Assembly (NCBI GenBank): GCA_038496675.1
Contig: CM076650.1
Location: 20,979,863 to 21,043,862, forward strand
Direction: 5' to 3'
Length of the DNA stretch: 64,000 nt
Origin: Rachycentron canadum
Taxonomy: Eukaryota; Chordata; Actinopteri; Carangiformes; Rachycentridae
The translations under genes were made by a program, and so were the position numbers. The notes beneath the pieces were generated by a model. The model saw only the letters and a program-made list of their open reading frames with translations, was not told the DNA's origin and did no database searches. Positions within the stretch are counted from its first letter, which is position 1, and each line of letters opens with the position of its first letter. Below, in pieces: positions 1 through 11,620 of the stretch.

Positions 1-146
1 GAGAGGGAGAGAGAGAGAGAGCGGGAGGGAGAGAGACAGAGAGAGAGAGGGAGGGAGGGAGAGAGAAAGAGAGAGAGAGAAAGAGAGAGAGAGAGAAAGC
101 GAGAGAGAGGGAGGGAGGAAGAGAGAGGGAGGGAGAGAATGAGAGG
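1..146. repeat. GA-rich simple repeat
   Basis: The first ~146 bases are almost pure purine on the plus strand, made of interrupted GAGA and GGGA units. It is an imperfect (GA)n microsatellite about 1 kb upstream of the nptx1 promoter. It could act as a GAGA-type nucleosome-excluding element, but that is inference. Confidence 0.9.
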
Positions 147-1115
147 TGGTGGTGGAGGGGACTCCGACCGTGGGACCGACTCCTCTGAAGGATGGGGAGC
201 GGCTTTCATTTAAGGTGGACCAATATCATCATCACGTCATGCTCAAAATCCCTGACACGTGCGCGTGGGTTTGAGACAAACAGCTTCTCTTGTTAAATCC
301 ACTGGTTTTCACCACTAACTTAGGAAACATATTTTCTCCAGGTCTGTACTTAAACCGACCCTTTTGAACTTTGGCTGGAGAATACTGAGGCAATGATGTG
401 ATGGAGTCATGAAGTCACATTCAGCGGAGGAGTCTCTTCTTATACAGGCCACCTGAGGCCGTAGTGCGAAAACCCTTATTGTTACCTTCTCATGTAAGAA
501 ATGTGTTTTATTTCCTATGAATATTGAGCTAGTTATATTTTCATAAAATAGTATTTCTATTTTATGATTCCATACAGCCTACTTAAACATTTCAGACAGA
601 GATATCATTTTTCACCAAATCAAACCAGCTTTTAAAATATTATGCACTGATCAGCTGGAAAATAACTCGTCAAATGATTTACTTTTCAGTCCCTTAGGTT
701 TTAGACTATTTGATCTAAATTCTACTAAATCAACCTGTTTTCGTGTTGTCAAAATCAAGTATTTTATAATTCTAGAGCAAAAACTTTTTTGTTTTGTCTC
801 ACTGTGCTTCAGTTTTCGCACTTTGCAGCACGATGGAAATATTCTTATCACACCGATGAAATTACTCCATTACTGGCAGAAATTGAGTAAAGTAATGAGA
901 TGATTTGACTGGTCTTCATCGTGTCGGTTTCTACTCCCAGTGCGGACCAAGTCTACCGGTCCACACTCTCCTTTACCTGAGGCGTAGACGCGCCCTCTGC
1001 TACAGTCGAACTTGCCCATGAGTACGACCTTAAATAAGGGGTGGACTCGGTGGGCACGGCGGAGCGCGCTGCCTCCCCTCGCTGATGCGGTGGATGTGCG
1101 CTGCGCCGTGGCCGC
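147..1115 (+). other. nptx1 5' flanking region
   Basis: There is no gene in this stretch. It is AT-rich up to about 900 and becomes GC- and CpG-rich from about 940 towards the gene, as expected for a promoter-proximal CpG-rich region. A short minus-strand frame at 651-851 has no protein-like features and was rejected. No individual transcription-factor site is claimed. Confidence 0.5.
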
Positions 1116-1123
1116 TATATAAA
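1116..1123 (+). promoter_or_regulatory. TATA box of nptx1
   Basis: TATATAAA lies in a GC-rich context 105 bp upstream of the nptx1 start codon. A TATA box normally places initiation about 25-30 bp downstream, here roughly 1145-1150, leaving a 5' UTR of about 80 bp. The motif is seen directly; the start site is inferred. Confidence 0.75.
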
Positions 1124-1227
1124 GCGCACACGGCGGCCACAGCTCACAGCTTCAGCGGACAGCTCCGTGGTGCTGAACTCCGCTCTCCCTGACGCACTCG
1201 CACTCGAGCCGCGCCGTGACCGGAGCC

Positions 1228-1647
1228 ATGGACAGATTCTCGTGGAAACTTTTTGTACTTTCTTGCCTGGTTGCTGTGGAGAGCACCGCGCAAGACTTCG
1301 GACAGACGCAGTTTATTTGCACGTCGGTGCCCAAGGATATGGACCTGTGCACGGCTACGATGCAGAACAGCGGGCCGGCGGAGGACCTGAAGACCACGGT
1401 CATGCAGCTGCGGGAGACCGTTCTGCAGCAAAAGGAGACCATTATGAACCAAAAGGAGACAATCAGGGAGCTAACGTCCAAGTTGAGCCGCTGCGAGAGC
1501 CAGAGCCTGCCCGCAGCTGCGGGACCCGGCGGGAGGCGGCCGGGGTCGAAGAACACGATGGGGGATGTATCCCGGGGCACCACGGACACTCTGGCCCAGC
1601 TGGGACAGACTTTACAAACGCTCAAACAGAGACTGGAGAATCTAGAG
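1228..1647 (+). CDS. nptx1: nptx1 coding exon 1
   Basis: Encodes residues 1-140: signal peptide, N-terminal cysteine region (FICTSVPKDMDLC) and the first coiled-coil block (QLRETVLQQKETI, also found in human NPTX1). It ends GAG|gtaggc in phase 0. The frame stays open past the donor to about 1698, so the donor, not a stop codon, defines the exon end. A GTG four codons upstream is in frame but is not needed. Confidence 0.95.
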
Positions 1648-4618
1648 GTAGGCAAGCAGAGGAGTGCAGCACTGGAAGGGAAAAGTTCATTAGACTGAGG
1701 GATGTGGTTACTAAGTAGAGTGAGGGTCAAAGCCCATGTGAAGTGCTGCAGTGTTGTTCTGGCTCCATGCAGTCTCTGCCTGGAGATACGTGCGTTTTAG
1801 TGGGATAGAGTCAGACAAAAGCATCATGTAAAGTAAACCGAGTAAAAGTGCCTTTTGAATAATGTTGCACAGAGTAAGTTAAAGCAGTTTGATCAGGGCT
1901 ACGCGATTCAAACAGAGTAGGGGGAACATGTGTCAAAGAGTTAAGCACCAGAATAAGTCTTCAATGTCCTCAGTCAGAGAAAGTCTTCAATGTCCACCCT
2001 TAACCCAGTTTTTTTGTCTCCCTCTGTCCGACGCAGCAATACAGCCGAGGGAACAGCACCGTGCAAGCGAACAGCCTGAAAGATCTGCTGCAAAACAAGA
2101 TAGATGACATGGAGAAGCAGGTCCTGTCCCGGGTCAACACGTTAGAAGAAACCAAACCCGGCACCCGGAACGACAGCGAGCAGCGGAACAGAGTGGAGTC
2201 CACGCTCACCTCCCTGCACCACCGGATCACAGATCTGGAGAAAGGTGCGTTTGGATTTCAGAGCGCCCGGACTTAAAACAGACCCGCTTAGTGCCGCTTT
2301 GAGTGTGGCTCAACAATTCTCAACAAAATACGATGTAATTGAATTGGTTTGCAAAGTCAAGGGCCTCTCAGCCTATAGAAAGCACAGAAATCTTCAGTAT
2401 TACACCACTCATGTGGAACCATTTGCAATGCCGCAGCCGTCACGTTGCGCACAGATAGTGCGAGCGAGGAGGGGAGAGCTGCATTGCTTTGCATAACTCA
2501 AGACCTGTTAGCACTTCGCTGAGTTTATGTTTTTCAGAGCCAAAAACAGGCCGTCAAACTTGCAAATGAGCCTGTATCCAAATGGTCATCTTTGTTATTT
2601 TTTGAGCAGAGGTCAGATGCACGGGGAACTTTGCAGGGTGCGCCTCGCTCTGGCGCGTTTTGGAGCATACATCAATGGCTTGTTCAGCTTTTCAACACGT
2701 GCAAATGCGCGTGCGTATGATTTATGGGAGAGAGAGGGAGAGCGGCAGGGAGAAGGCAGACCTCCTACACACAGGCAACTCAGAAAATGATTGTAAAAAC
2801 AGTCTTTCATACATAAACATGGTGGATAGCCATAATTCAACCAGTTGGGAAAAGACAGCTGTGATTAAAAGAGACTCTAATTATATAAATCAAGAGTTCA
2901 CGAATGGTAAAGGTTTAGCCTTCAGGTAATATCTAAATAATACAAATACTGATTCTGATGGATGAAATGTTTTCACTGACAACGTCATTTACAGGCAAAG
3001 ACACCAGGCCAGCAGATAAGTTCCAGCTCACCTTCCCCCTGAGGACCAACTACATGTACGCCAAAGCCAAGAGGAGCCTGCCTGAGATGTACTCCTTCAG
3101 TGTGTGTCTGTGGATCAAGTCCAACGCCTCGCCCGGGGTGGGGACACCCTTCTCCTATGCTGTGCCGGGTCAGGCCAATGAGCTGGTCCTGATCGAGTGG
3201 GGGAACAATCCCATGGAGATTCTGATTAATGACAAGGTAAGGACAAACTCATTATCATGAAGAAAGCCTCACTTCACACCTTTTTTAATTATTTACAGTG
3301 CATAACTGTGGCATTTTTGCATGTGTATCATGTTGACATGTGAGACAACTTGCAGTGGGGTTAAAAGAAGGGAAACATTAAAATACGTTGTGCTCGGGTG
3401 AGTCAGAGAAACCTGTGAATTTCTCTGTCCCAGAACTGGAACTGGAATAAAAATAGCTGCTAAGGTGAACAACAGAAGGTCTTTTTTTAATCGAGGAAAA
3501 GACATGTGATAGGGGAAGTGATTCAGCAGGAAGAGGAGAAGGTGTGGAAGTGGTGAGTTTTTTTAGGTGGGGAGCGACTCTGCTACTAAAGTGAAAGACA
3601 GGAGGGAAAGATGTGACTGAAGAGGAAATGTCTGTGCTGCAGGTCGCAAAGCTGCCATTCCTCATCAACGATGGAAAATGGCATCACCTCTGCATCACAT
3701 GGACCACCCGTGATGGTATGTGGGAGGCCTTCCAGGACGGAGTGACTCGGGGCAGTGGAGAAAATCTGGCACCGTACCACCCCATCAAACCAGAGGGAGT
3801 GCTGGTTCTGGGACAAGAGCAGGTGAATATACATTTTCAGCGATGCTACTACACTTTAATCCTCCACATATTTGGAAATAATCCTGGTCAATTATGACTT
3901 TCATTTTGGATACAGATTAAACCTGGACATATTTATGAAATGAGACACTGAAGAGTCCAGTAATTAGTGCGTAATTTGCCATCCCATCACAGAGAAAAGT
4001 AATATTGCTGCACCAATTTGGCCTGAATTTGGTAAAGGGAAACACATTTTGTGACTTTTTTTTCTGTTGCACAGAACTAGATACATATATCCACTCTGAA
4101 GTTTATAGTTGGTGAAATAATGCTATTATATATAAACTATGTCACACTTACAGGAAGTAAGTGATTTTCATCTTGGAGCAGATATCCTATTTGTAAAAGA
4201 CAGATAACTAAATTCAGGATTAAGACGTATCTAAGTGAAAACCACCATCTTATTACATATGCTCAAAAGCACTTTAACTAAGGACTCTTCATGTGTAGCC
4301 CCCCATTATTTCAACTTGTAAATCTTTCTCTGACCAGATATAGACTTAGAGATTTACTATGACACTGATGTTAAACATGTCTGTCTCATTCCACAGGATA
4401 CATTGGGAGGAGGCTTTGATGCAACACAAGCCTTTGTCGGAGAGTTAGCAAACCTAAATATCTGGAATAGGAAACTCTCTAGCACTGAGATCTACAACTT
4501 GGCGACCTGCAACAGCAAAGCACCAGCTGGCAACGTCTTCTCCTGGACGGAGAGCAACATTGAAGTGTTTGGCGGGGCGACCAAATGGACCTTCGAGCCT
4601 TGCCGTTCGCTCAACTGA
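1228..4618 (+). CDS. nptx1: neuronal pentraxin 1 (five exons, complete, 423 aa)
   Basis: Secreted synaptic protein of the long-pentraxin family. Family members form multimers that cluster AMPA receptors at excitatory synapses. Coding exons are 1228-1647, 2037-2244, 2995-3236, 3643-3822 and 4397-4618, all with GT-AG borders, giving 1272 nt in frame. Residues 1-21 are a signal peptide (cleavage expected between STA and QDFG). Cys31 and Cys41 are the N-terminal cysteines likely to make inter-chain disulfides. Residues ~50-210 are coiled-coil heptads, and ~217-423 are the pentraxin domain. That domain has the signature H305-x-C307-x-T309-W310-x-T312, a likely C247-C307 disulfide, and the calcium-ligand stretch GQEQD at 347-351. 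N-glycosylation sequons are at N146, N185 and N253. Human NPTX1 is about 430 aa and matches throughout; NPTX2 fits less well. In zebrafish the orthologue is named nptx1l. The ATG at 1228 was chosen because it directly precedes the signal peptide. Confidence 0.96.
2037..2244 (+). CDS. nptx1: nptx1 coding exon 2
   Basis: Encodes residues 141-209 plus one base: the rest of the coiled coil, with the family-typical stretch QVLSRVNTLEE and two N-glycosylation sequons (NST, NDS). The acceptor is acgcag|CAATAC and the donor is AAAG|gtgcgt (phase 1). Confidence 0.95.
2995..3236 (+). CDS. nptx1: nptx1 coding exon 3
   Basis: Starts the pentraxin domain (DKFQLTFPLRTNYMYAK) and carries Cys247. It also encodes SYAVPGQANELVLIEWG, nearly invariant in neuronal pentraxins. 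The acceptor is ttacag|GC, completing a split Gly codon; the donor is GACAAG|gtaagg in phase 0. Confidence 0.96.
3643..3822 (+). CDS. nptx1: nptx1 coding exon 4
   Basis: Sixty codons carrying the pentraxin signature (HHLCITWTT) and ending in LVLGQEQ, the first half of the calcium-binding loop. The acceptor is ctgcag|GTCGCA and the donor is GAGCAG|gtgaat; both ends are in phase 0. Confidence 0.96.
4397..4618 (+). CDS. nptx1: nptx1 coding exon 5 with stop
   Basis: Encodes residues 351-423 and a TGA stop at 4616-4618. It begins DTLGGGFDATQAFVGEL, the rest of the calcium site, and ends with the family C-terminus (GGATKWTFEPCRSLN). The acceptor is ccacag|GATACA. Confidence 0.96.
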   Translation, partial: DTLGGGFDATQAFVGELANLNIWNRKLSSTEIYNLATCNSKAPAGNVFSWTESNIEVFGGATKWTFEPCRSLN

Positions 4619-5707
4619 ACTGCATTTCATCGATCAAGAAATGGCCTCTCTGTATTTCTGAGCTTTTGTTGTTCTTGTCTTCATTTGACGTTTGTTAGAG
4701 ACTACTTGAGTTATTGGTAAGCTTAAATCTGGGATTTCTATCATTCTTAGGTATTTATGTGCAAAACAACAACTTTTCATCTTGAGGAAAAAAAAAATCT
4801 AATTCGTCTTTGGAACCTCAGTGAGAAAGTATTGGTATCTGTTGCTCCTTTTTTCCCTCCCTCAGACGTTCACTTAAAAGCACACCTAAGCTTTTCGTTT
4901 GGCTTATCTCGTCTTGGACTGGCAGCTGGCAATCTGCGCCTTATGTTTGAACAATTCAATATCCAAGTGAGGAATTACATAACCGCTCCCACCCCTTCCC
5001 TCTGGAGAGTGGGAGATTGTGCTGTCCGTCCAATTCTTGTCAGTGTTTGGCGCTGTGAAGTGATGTCTGACGCGGTACAGCTCCCTGCGAAGCCCCAATT
5101 CCCACCACCACCACCCCCACCACGCAAGCCCACCCTCCCCCATCCTCCTCCTGCTTCACTCTGCCCCACCCCTCCGGAACTTGCACTGTGACTGACGAAG
5201 AGAACGCCAGGAGAGGAGGGTACGCTGAAGGACACTGCAAAGTCAGACTGTGGTACAAGTCAATTTGTTCGTTGTTTGCTTCAAGTGTTTCTGTAAGAAT
5301 GTCATTAACTTGCCAACATTGCTACAAAGCCTGGGTGCCTTGGGCTGGTACAAATATTCAGCACATACAGTATGTTTTCAGTTGCTAATTCAGTGTTTAT
5401 TGGTTTCTGTTTTCTTTTTCTTCTGAGCTGGTTTAAGTTACTTGTTCCTCTGGTAAATGTAATTTAATTACAGTTTGTTATCTGACATAATGTGTTTTGG
5501 CAGGTGTTTGTACTACTCTGTATTAGGAATGTTACAGTATCTGTATAGTAACAGCATGAATGACAGAGTGCTGTGAAAGCATTGTTGAAATCTGCTTTAC
5601 TATCTTCTCTGGGTCTGGGTTTTTTACTGTATTGTTATATGCTCCAAGCATGGCAAAACTGAGAGATGAAGAATTTAATTTTTGTAATAAAATTGTGATA
5701 CTTAATG
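4619..5707 (+). other. nptx1: probable nptx1 3' UTR
   Basis: After the stop codon there is no convincing coding frame. An AATAAA at 5686-5691, followed within about 25 bp by T- and GT-rich sequence, is the first strong poly(A) context. The inferred 3' UTR is therefore about 1.1 kb. The extent is inference; there is a C-rich run (CCACC) near 5100-5170. Confidence 0.5.
5686..5691 (+). terminator. candidate poly(A) signal of nptx1
   Basis: Canonical AATAAA hexamer about 1.07 kb after the nptx1 stop, with a downstream TGTGAT/TGTCA context. Other signals further on are possible. Confidence 0.5.
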
Positions 5708-6539
5708 TCACAGCGCTTTCCTGGCTTTGGTTATGTGCATGGAGAGGTGTGATTGTCACGGAGGGAAAGGAGTGTGGCGGGAGGCGACACTTGGTGCAGG
5801 AGAGAGAATCGCTGATCAAATATAACACGTCTGCCATGTCAAACAGTAAAGAAGGGGAGCTAATTGCAAGATAAGTGAAACATCCAAGGGCAGCGAGGGT
5901 CACAAAGACGGGGCTTCAGAGAAGAAATGGGACTGTGTGGGTGCCTGTGTGTTTCTTTTTGAGCTGACTGCGGAAGATAACTCAACCACTCGCTGCTTTG
6001 CCGTTCCCACTGTGAGATGCGGTGCCTGCACTAAAGACAGCGAGGCTCTCTAAGGAGAAAAGTGCCTAGTCATATCGCCCTTTCATTGGCTCAGTTCAAG
6101 TGAGTGAAGCCTAAACTAAACCTACAGCACTTAAGGCTCAGCTTTAATTATCAGTTGACCTGTTGCTGGAGCACCAAACATCTCAATCGAAGAGACGGCA
6201 CTGGTGCGACAGCTCCTGCATTTAAATCAGACACTTGATCTGTAACTCGTGCGTCAAGTGGTGAAAGCAATAGGCTACAACAGAATAACACTTTTGACCA
6301 ATTTGACATCCTTAAGATATTTTACTGAGGCATTTCAGTAAAGCTATTCACTGTGGGGGGATGTTATTTTCTTCATCAATAATTTCTGGGGCCGCACATT
6401 TTGATCATGTTATGTCATATACATGTACAACATGTTGGTCTTATTATCACATTGAGTTTCACCTAAATAAGGTGGACTTTCTTTAGCTTTCCTTACATAA
6501 AAACCTGAATCTCACCAGCTCACATGGGTTAAACTTGAA

Positions 6540-7215
6540 ACTAAAATGTAAGTGTTGGCCTCACTTTCAAACACTTCAACTTCCACTTCAAACCTATTCA
6601 GTTCTTCAAATTCAACTGACACAGTCAAAGTGGCTTTAAGCTTGACCACAAACTGGACTTTCTTAAGAAGAAATACAGCACCGTAACTGACATTTAAAAT
6701 GCCTTCAACTTCAATTTCCAATTTCAGTGTATACACACCAACTGACAGTTCAACTGCTTACATACCATTTACAAGCAAACTCTTCCAACTCTTTACAATT
6801 TCAATTCCTGTCATTGTTTACAGTTTAGCTGCTTTCATCTCCTACATTTCAACTGTTTTCATTATTCACACTTGATATGATGATACCGGAGCTCACAGGG
6901 CAGCCAGCACTTTTATTGGTTTGAATTCAATTTAAACTTCAACTACTTTCAGCTTCAATTGACCCTTTTACTTGAACCTAAATTCAAATTCTAATTCCTT
7001 TCATCGTTTACATGTCTGCTGCTTTTTCGTGTCTTACTCGATCGATCAACGGTTCAGATGCTTTCATCTCTTCAACTGACACTTCATCCATTTTCAACTC
7101 TTACACTTCAACAACAGAGTTTGCATGTAAACTGACTGTATATCCTTTTAGGCTCTCAAATATCAACAGATACTTTTTCAGTACTTCAAACTACCTGACA
7201 CTTTCAGTGATTTAA
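6540..7215. repeat. CTTCAA/TTTCAACT-rich degenerate repeat block
   Basis: Over about 670 bp the plus strand repeats variants of CTTCAACT, TTTCAACTG and CTTTCAT at irregular 10-25 bp spacing, with strong pyrimidine/purine strand asymmetry. It looks like a decayed minisatellite. Short frames on both strands (6512-6736 minus, 7012-7215 plus) come from this composition and are not genes. Confidence 0.6.
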
Positions 7216-8956
7216 CTTAACCTGCAGCGTCCTAACAATCCGTGTCATTTTTTGTAGTTATGTTAAATCTTTCAGCAGAAAATGAATCTTTTTCAGTCAT
7301 CATGTGTGTTTTCTGGAGTGAACTTCCACTCCTCAGGTTAGATTAGCTCATGAATTAATTCACTGATCTTTGAAACAATAAGACAAAGTTGTAAGTCCTC
7401 ACAGGGGTTTGTGTTCAATAAAATTTTGTCTTAAGATTGACCTTCAAGTGGATTTTCTTGAGCAGAGAAAGAGAGAGGCTCACCTTAATCTTCTGTGATC
7501 CACAGCAGCCATCAGCCAGGGTCGTGAGCTTGTTGACAAGGCATTAATAGAAGGAGCATATTCCTGTCACAGCATTAAACACACACACAAACACACACAC
7601 AGGGCAGAAAACAATTTATTCTGTCCCTCAGCCACGTTGGCAGATGGATCCCAAAACACCCAGGTTTATCAGCCAATTACATTTATAGAAAATACAAGGA
7701 TAGCTAAAAGATGACTGGGCACTGGCCAAAGTGGCTGTCTCTGTGGAAAAACTTTCCAACCATATTTGAGATTTAGCAGGAAGTCTGTCCCATCCACTGG
7801 ACATGTAAGCAGTCACTAAAAGTCTTAAGGATAAGACATCACACTGTGAAGCAGACTGTAATTTTTACCTTTAACTAGTTTGATAAACATTGTTCTGTGT
7901 CACCACATGATAAAGGGATGTTATTCCATGAATGCTGAGTAAATAACACCTCAGGATTCAGCAGGGGTGGGAGGTGGGGGGGCCACAGCCAGATAAGCCA
8001 GGCACAGCATCCATCAATGGGCGCACACGTCATAATCGGTAGGTCTGCTTACTACACTCAGCTAATACCCTCTCGCTATAATGCTGCTAAACCCTGACAG
8101 AATATTTATTTCTTCAGGGCAGTTGCATTATTGTTCTAGAAACCTTCATGCAGAAAATAAATCCAGGGAGAAAATGGACCCAGGAGCCTGAAAAGAAGAT
8201 TTTACACCTTGTATACATGGAATACAAAGATCAGGTCACCTCTTACATGAACTCAATGTCAACTGACATCATCCTGCGATGAAATGGTTCAAGCTACACC
8301 CACCTTGTCCCTTAAAGCCTTGACACAAGCACCAAGGAGGCCACAGGACTTAAGGACACTGAGTGCAGAAAAACTTCTGAAGTGTTGTTAGTAATTTTCT
8401 GTTTCTAAGGTACAGTACATTATGTAATGTTTTGCTGGCAAAGCATATATTGTAGGGCACCTCCTCACCTGACAATGTAAACAGATGCTGTGATTTATGT
8501 AGGAGAAGGTGCCCTATTTCACTTTTCAAAAACCTCATATTCAGGGAATTTGAATAATATGAATAATATAAACCAGGTCTAGGTGCTATATAAACACTGC
8601 AAAACTATCAACACACTAAATCAAAAAAGAGAAATGCACAGAACCTGTATCTAAAACTGTACTTTAAAACAAACCAATGGGGCTTCCGTAACTTTGTGAT
8701 GTCACAACACCCTCAGCCATGCCGCCAAGCATGGCTCACCCAGACCCGACGTCCAACCTTGCTGGATTAGGTTTCTCTGAGTGTTTGCTTGAAATTTGCT
8801 TCATTTTTATTCATTATTTTGCTTTTTGTCTGGTCTCTGTTAAGGAGACTTAGTAGTGTTCTATTCTGCCTCTACAACAATCTTTCCAGCTCGCATGTTA
8901 TTTTATGAGCTACACTTGGACTGAAAATCAGATATTATTATGACTCCCCTTCTAGA

Positions 8957-9106
8957 CTGCAAACGTGCTTACAGTTAGACAGACTGTTAAGGGATGATAT
9001 CCACTACCTGGAGTCGAAGCTCAGAAAAAAGGATAAGTTGCTTGACAGCTTTGAAGCTGCCGGCCAGGAAAAACATGTTTTGTTTATACGCTCTTCCAGT
9101 CACTGA
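8957..9106 (+). mobile_element. possible LINE ORF1-like coiled-coil relic
   Basis: A 49-codon open stretch without its own ATG reads as an amphipathic coiled coil (LRDDIHYLESKLRKKDKLLD) before a TGA. The E-x-K-L-x-K-K-D-x-L-L pattern resembles ORF1-type proteins of fish non-LTR elements. Flanking sequence (8690-9400) also looks repeat-derived. The family assignment is from memory of the pattern and is weak. Confidence 0.3.
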
Positions 9107-9589
9107 CCTCCGTGATGTCCCTGATGCCCTGCATGCTCCTCTGGCTGTCTTCAAATCACACTGTCACTGTATCAGTCTGGCCGAATTGGTACGGTGGGTC
9201 TGGAGGGTCTAGCAGCAGAGGAGAGTGAGCTGGAGGCAGGGGCAGCAGGTTCTCACCCGTTGGATGCTGCAGCACTGTGGACGGTCTCGCTGATCTTCCA
9301 GGGATTTGCACCAGAACCAGACCCAAGAGTCTGAGCATTTTAGTCTGAACTTGAGTGTCTGTTCAGCTTATAACAGCTGCGACTTGCCAACAGCTTTTGC
9401 ACGACTGGTGAGTTTTACCAAGCTACAGTTATAGGTATCATTAACCTGCGTTTGGCCTGCCCACTCATACTGTGTCTCAAGTATGTGCCATATTCACACT
9501 TGCTATTTTGAGTGCATAAGTGGGTTTATATTCACAAGTATGGCAACATGCAGAGCACTTTAGGTACCAGGATGATGAACTGAGAACGG

Positions 9590-9845
9590 TCAAAAGGTTG
9601 AGTGTAAAATAATTTCTCTCCCCAGACGGTCACCATCATGGCTGTGTAGTGGGAGGGGGCGGGGCGTATCAACTATTTTCAAACATGAATGCAGTGAATA
9701 CAGTGAAAGGGAAAGTTAGAGCAGAGCAGCTGTCAGCCTCACAACAATCCCATCAGTGCTTGATTTGGGACAACACTACGCTGTTGAAACTCACCCACTT
9801 CACCAGTGACTATACTGTGTACACAGTGCACTACATGTGAGGGCT
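9590..9845 (+). repeat. dispersed repeat R1, copy 1
   Basis: This segment shares an ordered series of matches with 55800-56125 in the same orientation: GCCATC(A/T)TGGCT, TATTTTTCAAAC, TTTGGGACAAC and TGTGTACA(C)AGTG near the end. Two diverged copies in one window indicate an interspersed repeat, probably a non-autonomous transposon of unknown family. Confidence 0.55.
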
Positions 9846-11594
9846 GAATTTGAGACACAGCATTAGAGAACAGAGAAGTAGCTCTGAGCCTCTCCTTTGA
9901 TTGGCTGACCGACACAAAACACCCTGTTCTTGCCGGAGCTTAATGTAGAACCATGACAGTGGAGATGTGGAGCTACACTGAGATGATTTTCACAAATATA
10001 TCGACATCAAAACTTCAAATAAAATACAGGGGGCAAGTGTAAAGAATGGGACCTTTAAAATAGCACAGGAGGCTGCGTCGATAGGAGTGTAGGTGCAGGG
10101 GTGTGTTGTTTAGTGCCCTGGTGAGATAAGGAAATACGATTCAGTAAGTCAAGTCAAACTCAACCAAATGAAAAAAATATGCTGCAAAAACACACAACAC
10201 AACAAAATGCACACAATAAGCATCAACAACAAGAGATATTATGGACTCATGAAGGTTAACCAAACCATAAATAGAAGGAAAGACATGCTGTACTCACAAA
10301 ACAGCCAAGTAAGCCAGGTTTTATAGCCACAGGCACAATACAGATAAAATTACAACACAACCTCTAAAGGATTATACAGTGAGATGGTACACATCTACAC
10401 ATTAAAACAAATCCAATGTGAATCAGTGATTAATTAGATTTTGGCATAAAAGAAAGTGTGTTCCACTGATCTATTTTATTTTATTCCAAATGTATATCTG
10501 TCATAACAAAACAGAAGGAGGCAGCATTTTTAAAGATGAGGTCCCTTGAGTCAAGCCGCCCGAGACAGACAAGATTCATGGCGCTACATTACACCAATTC
10601 CTCCACGGTGGTTGTTTTTTCTTTTGGAGAGATTGAGTGGATAAAGACGTGACATCTCTTCTGACATCTCATTAATTCATAAGCTGTCCCCCATGGCAGA
10701 GGCAAGACAGGAATAATGCTTCAGTTCAGAACTGCAGCAATTGCTCTTGTTAACATTGGGGTGACAAAGCAGCGCCATGTAATGAGAGTTTTGGGGGCGT
10801 CATGCTCAACAAATTAAACTAAGAAGAATGTCTGCTGAAAGAGTGTGTGGTTCTTCAAATATCAGCAAAAAGGTGAAGTATTTGGACAACTGACAACCTG
10901 CTTATTTCTGCACTGGAGCTGTTTCATGTCAGGACCCAAAGACTTGAGGTGAGATTTGACTTGCAGCAGATACCTAAGAGTGGAGTGCCAACTTCAAGAG
11001 GAGAAGGGAGAAAGAAAGAACAAGCGCCTCCTCGTCTTCCTCTGCTCTCTTCCTCTCCGTTCTCCTGCCGTGGCAAGAGCTCCAAGAGACAGCAGGGAGT
11101 GGAGCTTGTGGCATTTACTGATCAGCAGAAGCTTCCAGGAAGGCTGCAGGGAGGATAATGAGGCTTCCTGTGCAGGCTGGGATCAAGGTGGATGTAGGCC
11201 ATGCCAGAGTCGGCTCTGCTGGTAAGGACTCACTGTGGGACAAAAACTCTCCACTTGCCTCGGTCCGCGTAGAGAAGAAACGCTCCTATTTTAACCAGCT
11301 ACTTTGAACAACTCAGGTGTTATCTCTCTTTATATAGAGCCTGGACATCACAGGTCTCAGTGGGCTTTACAGGACCACAACAGAAACAGTTCTCGACCTA
11401 GAAAGAACATTTTTCCTTTAAAATAACCACAGCACATTTGTAGCAATGAGAGAAGTCCTGGGAGAGACTAATCAAAGGCATGAGTCTTCACAGATAAAGG
11501 AGAAGCTGAGCATAGGAAGTGGCCACTGCAACAAATTGTTACAATTAACATACATAAAGCGCAACAATAGGATTGATGACTGCTTACAAACTTG

Positions 11595-11620
11595 ATGTAG
11601 CCCAATATAATGGGCTACAT
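11595..11620. other. short perfect inverted repeat
   Basis: ATGTAGCCCA and TGGGCTACAT flank a 6-base loop (ATATAA). This is a 10-bp hairpin with no coding context; its function is unknown. Confidence 0.6.

Noticed and set aside
1144..1730. Overlapping frames of 102-192 codons on both strands across nptx1 exon 1
   Set aside because: They are shadow frames of a GC-rich real exon; none shows family signatures, and the pentraxin frame explains the region.
11202..11222. ATG followed by a good splice donor (CTGCTG|gtaagg) as endov exon 1
   Set aside because: The phase is wrong: joining to exon 2 would give an immediate TGA.
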